Shown: one piece after another, positions 62,072 to 64,000 of the stretch
Layout: every line of letters begins with the position of its first letter
Numbering within the stretch: the first letter of the stretch is position 1
Assembly: GCF_000143415.4 (NCBI RefSeq)
Contig: NW_003314292.1
Location: 1,129,666-1,193,665, forward strand
Length of the DNA stretch: 64,000 nt
Direction of reading: 5' to 3'
Source: Selaginella moellendorffii
Lineage: Eukaryota > Streptophyta > Lycopodiopsida > Selaginellales > Selaginellaceae
Notes under the pieces: generated by a model
Database searches by the model: none
Seen by the model: only the letters and a program-made list of their open reading frames with translations
What the model was told of the DNA's origin: nothing
Program-made: the position numbers and the translations under genes

Positions 62072-64000
62072 GTAAGCTTGTGAGTTTAAACTTCCCGGAA
62101 AGCCACCCAGCTCAATACTATTCAAACCCAAAGATGTCAAGAAACCCCCAATTCTTGCCACATTCCTGACTCTCACCGGATTCCTGACTCGCAGACCATA
62201 TTCTTGACTCTTGAGACAGTTCCCTATTCCTGACTCTCGAGACACTTCCCTATTCTTGATTTTCTGATTTCCCATACGATTCTAGAGTCTTGAACCACAT
62301 TCTTGATGATGATGTGGCACCTCCTTGACCTCAGCTATATTTAGGCCGTTCTCGATCCAAGAGTGGTGAAGCTTCCTTAATCTATAGTATATATAGGTTA
62401 ACCTTGTTCCATTTTTTCACAATTTGAATCAACGCCAGTCTAAGGCCTTTTCTTTGTTTCCACTAGCTTTTCTCTTTGTCTTTTGCATTTTCTAGTTTTG
62501 ATCTTGTTGGGGGTCTTGATAGTTTGATTCAGATTGTGTTTTTTGCTTTTGCTTTAGCTCGTTTTGATTGTTTGACTGCCTTTGCCTTTTTTCCCCCTTT
62601 TCTTTCTTTTTTTCCGATGGAGTCTCCAAGCCATCCTGATTTCTTTGCCGAAGTCCTTGCAAAAATCCAGTCTGAGAATACCGAGATGAAGGTGACTCTT
62701 CTTCACATGCAATAGGAGCTTGCTTCACTTTTGGCTCAAGGATCAAGCGAGTTCCTGAACCAAAGGTGAGTCCCCGGCGAAGTTCTCAGGCAAGCGTTCA
62801 GAGCTTCGCGGATTCCTGGACCAGATGGAGCTGATCTTCGCACTTCAACATTGGCGGTACCCCACTCCCGAGTCTCAAATCGGCGCGATTGGGACGTTGC
62901 TCGAAGGTGTAGCTTTGTCATGGATTTCTCCTCTCATGGAGAAGAGCATGAAAGGGGTCGTGGTTCTGGAGCTGATGGATCTTCAATTGTTCAAAGAGAA
63001 GCTCGAAGCATGTTTTGGCGAGACGGATCGGGTTCGGGCTGCCACCACAAAGATGAGACGTCTCTCTCAAGGGTCTCGTTCTGCCTTGATCTATGCTGTA
63101 GAGTTCCAACTCCTTGCCTTGGACACTCAGTGGGATGAGCGGGCCCTGATTGATCAATTTCATTTTGGCCTCAACAACAGTGTCAAGGATTTGTTGCTCA
63201 CCATGGAGGATCCCACGGACCTGTCGGATGCCATCGACAAAGTTTTTTGATGTGACAATCATCTCTTTGAACGTCGTCAAGAAAGTTGCCACGCCACCGT
63301 TTTCTTGTCCCAGACTCAGGAATCCCAGCTTGAGTCTTCGGGGCATATTCCTGAACCTATTACTCCGGTCCTAATGGATATCTCTGGTACTCCCCGACTC
63401 ATTAGAGGGAAGTTGAGTCCTATTGAGAAGCAACATTGAGTATCTCATAATCTTTGCCTCTACTGTGTTGATCCTAATCACAAAGCAGCTGTGTGTCCCA
63501 AGAAGCCTCCTCGACTGCTCGAATTCACTCTGCCTCAAGGTCCACCTCTATTGCAGTCGGGAAACGACCCTGTCCAAATAGAGTAGGAGCTATCTGTTTG
63601 GACTCCCCGAATAAAAATCACTTTTCTTCTTTATCAAGCTCCTCACCACCTTTCATCAAAGCCACCACCAATTTCCACAACTTCCACATCCCATGTCTCC
63701 TTTCTTTTACTGGACAATCAGGACTCAAGGCTTTGGCCCTACTGGACTCGGGTGCAACTTCCTGCTTCATGGACACGGATTTTGCTACCCGACATCATGT
63801 TCCTCTTTCTCCTACTATATGGGATCTGAGGGTTGAAGGCATTGGTGGGCATTTTGTGTCTCCATTTTCTAGACTTAGGGAAATGTTGCCCGTTCGAGTA
63901 CACATCGGGTCTACCGTCACTGATATCACCTTCAGCATTATCAACAGCAAGTCCTCCTCTATAGTGCTTGGCCTTCCTTGGTTCCAACTGCACCAGCCCT
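62072..64000 (+). mobile_element. 5' part of a Ty3/gypsy element, truncated by window end
   Basis: A gag-protease coding region is preceded by a probable LTR. TGTAAGCTTGTGAG at about 62072 may be its start; a TATA box TATATATAGG is near 62387. The 3' end of the element lies beyond the window. Confidence 0.65.
62617..63995 (+). pseudogene. Gypsy gag and protease relic
   Basis: It starts MESPSHPDFFAEVLAKIQSE, with a TAG at 62713 and a frame change before the gag core: FLDQMELIFALQHWRYP, GTLLEGVALSWISPLM, LKLEACF-like and VKDLLLTMEDPTDLSD. A zinc knuckle CLYCVDPNHKAAVC is at about 63450. The protease active site LLDSGATSCFMD is near 63735-63780, followed by IVLGLPWFQLHQP at the window edge. In-frame stops at 63248, 63437 and 63583 show that it is broken. 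Confidence 0.85.

Overview
The window looks like plant nuclear DNA, most probably a lycophyte of the Selaginella type. Genes have GT-AG introns of about 40-60 nt, there is an interstitial plant-type telomere repeat (TTTAGGG), retrotransposons of plant Ty3/gypsy and Tat/Ogre-like lineages fill much of it, and host genes include RMI1, RadA/Sms, oligopeptidase B, PPR and B-lectin relatives. The species call is inference; the plant call is well supported.

Layout. 1-4.4 kb: a decayed Ty3/gypsy pol with a short 3' LTR and AT-rich repeat DNA. 4.4-8.1 kb: gene debris including a WDR82/SWD2-like fragment, then a multi-exon gene ending in a macro domain. 8.7-10.16 kb: a tandem array of small non-coding LTR units (TRIM-like). 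10.2-23.1 kb: the most unusual block, about 12.9 kb bounded by 25-bp identical inverted repeats. It carries a minus-strand DUF7869-like transposase gene preceded by a TNP1-like ORF, and a plus-strand gene or gene pair with ParB-like, degenerate methyltransferase-like, acidic, repeat and FCP1-type phosphatase-like segments. More than 20 copies of a 22-bp palindrome (core TGGCATGAGGCCTCATGCCA) are scattered through this block only, often inside its tiny introns. 23.9-25.7 kb: an intronless secreted LamG-domain gene, then PPR and B-lectin relics.

25.6-31.9 kb and 46.9-54.7 kb are two copies of a segmental duplication holding a truncated RadA joined to a truncated oligopeptidase B, RMI1 copies, an intact intronless protein kinase, and a second oligopeptidase B 5' stub head-to-head with RMI1. 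Only the RMI1 at 54.36-56.26 kb looks complete. Between the duplication copies sits an old gypsy element whose 3' LTR was hit by a much younger 10.6-kb Tat/Ogre-like element (294-bp LTRs, GGTGG target duplication, 2070-codon pol ORF). 56.3-62 kb is AT-rich repeat DNA with a MULE/SWIM-type transposase relic; 62.1-64 kb is the 5' part (gag, zinc knuckle, protease) of another gypsy element cut by the window end.

How parts work together: the inverted-repeat block looks like a cargo-bearing DNA transposon (transposase plus DNA-binding/modification-like and phosphatase-like proteins). RMI1, RadA and their neighbours are genome-maintenance genes that have been copied and broken by local rearrangement and retrotransposition.
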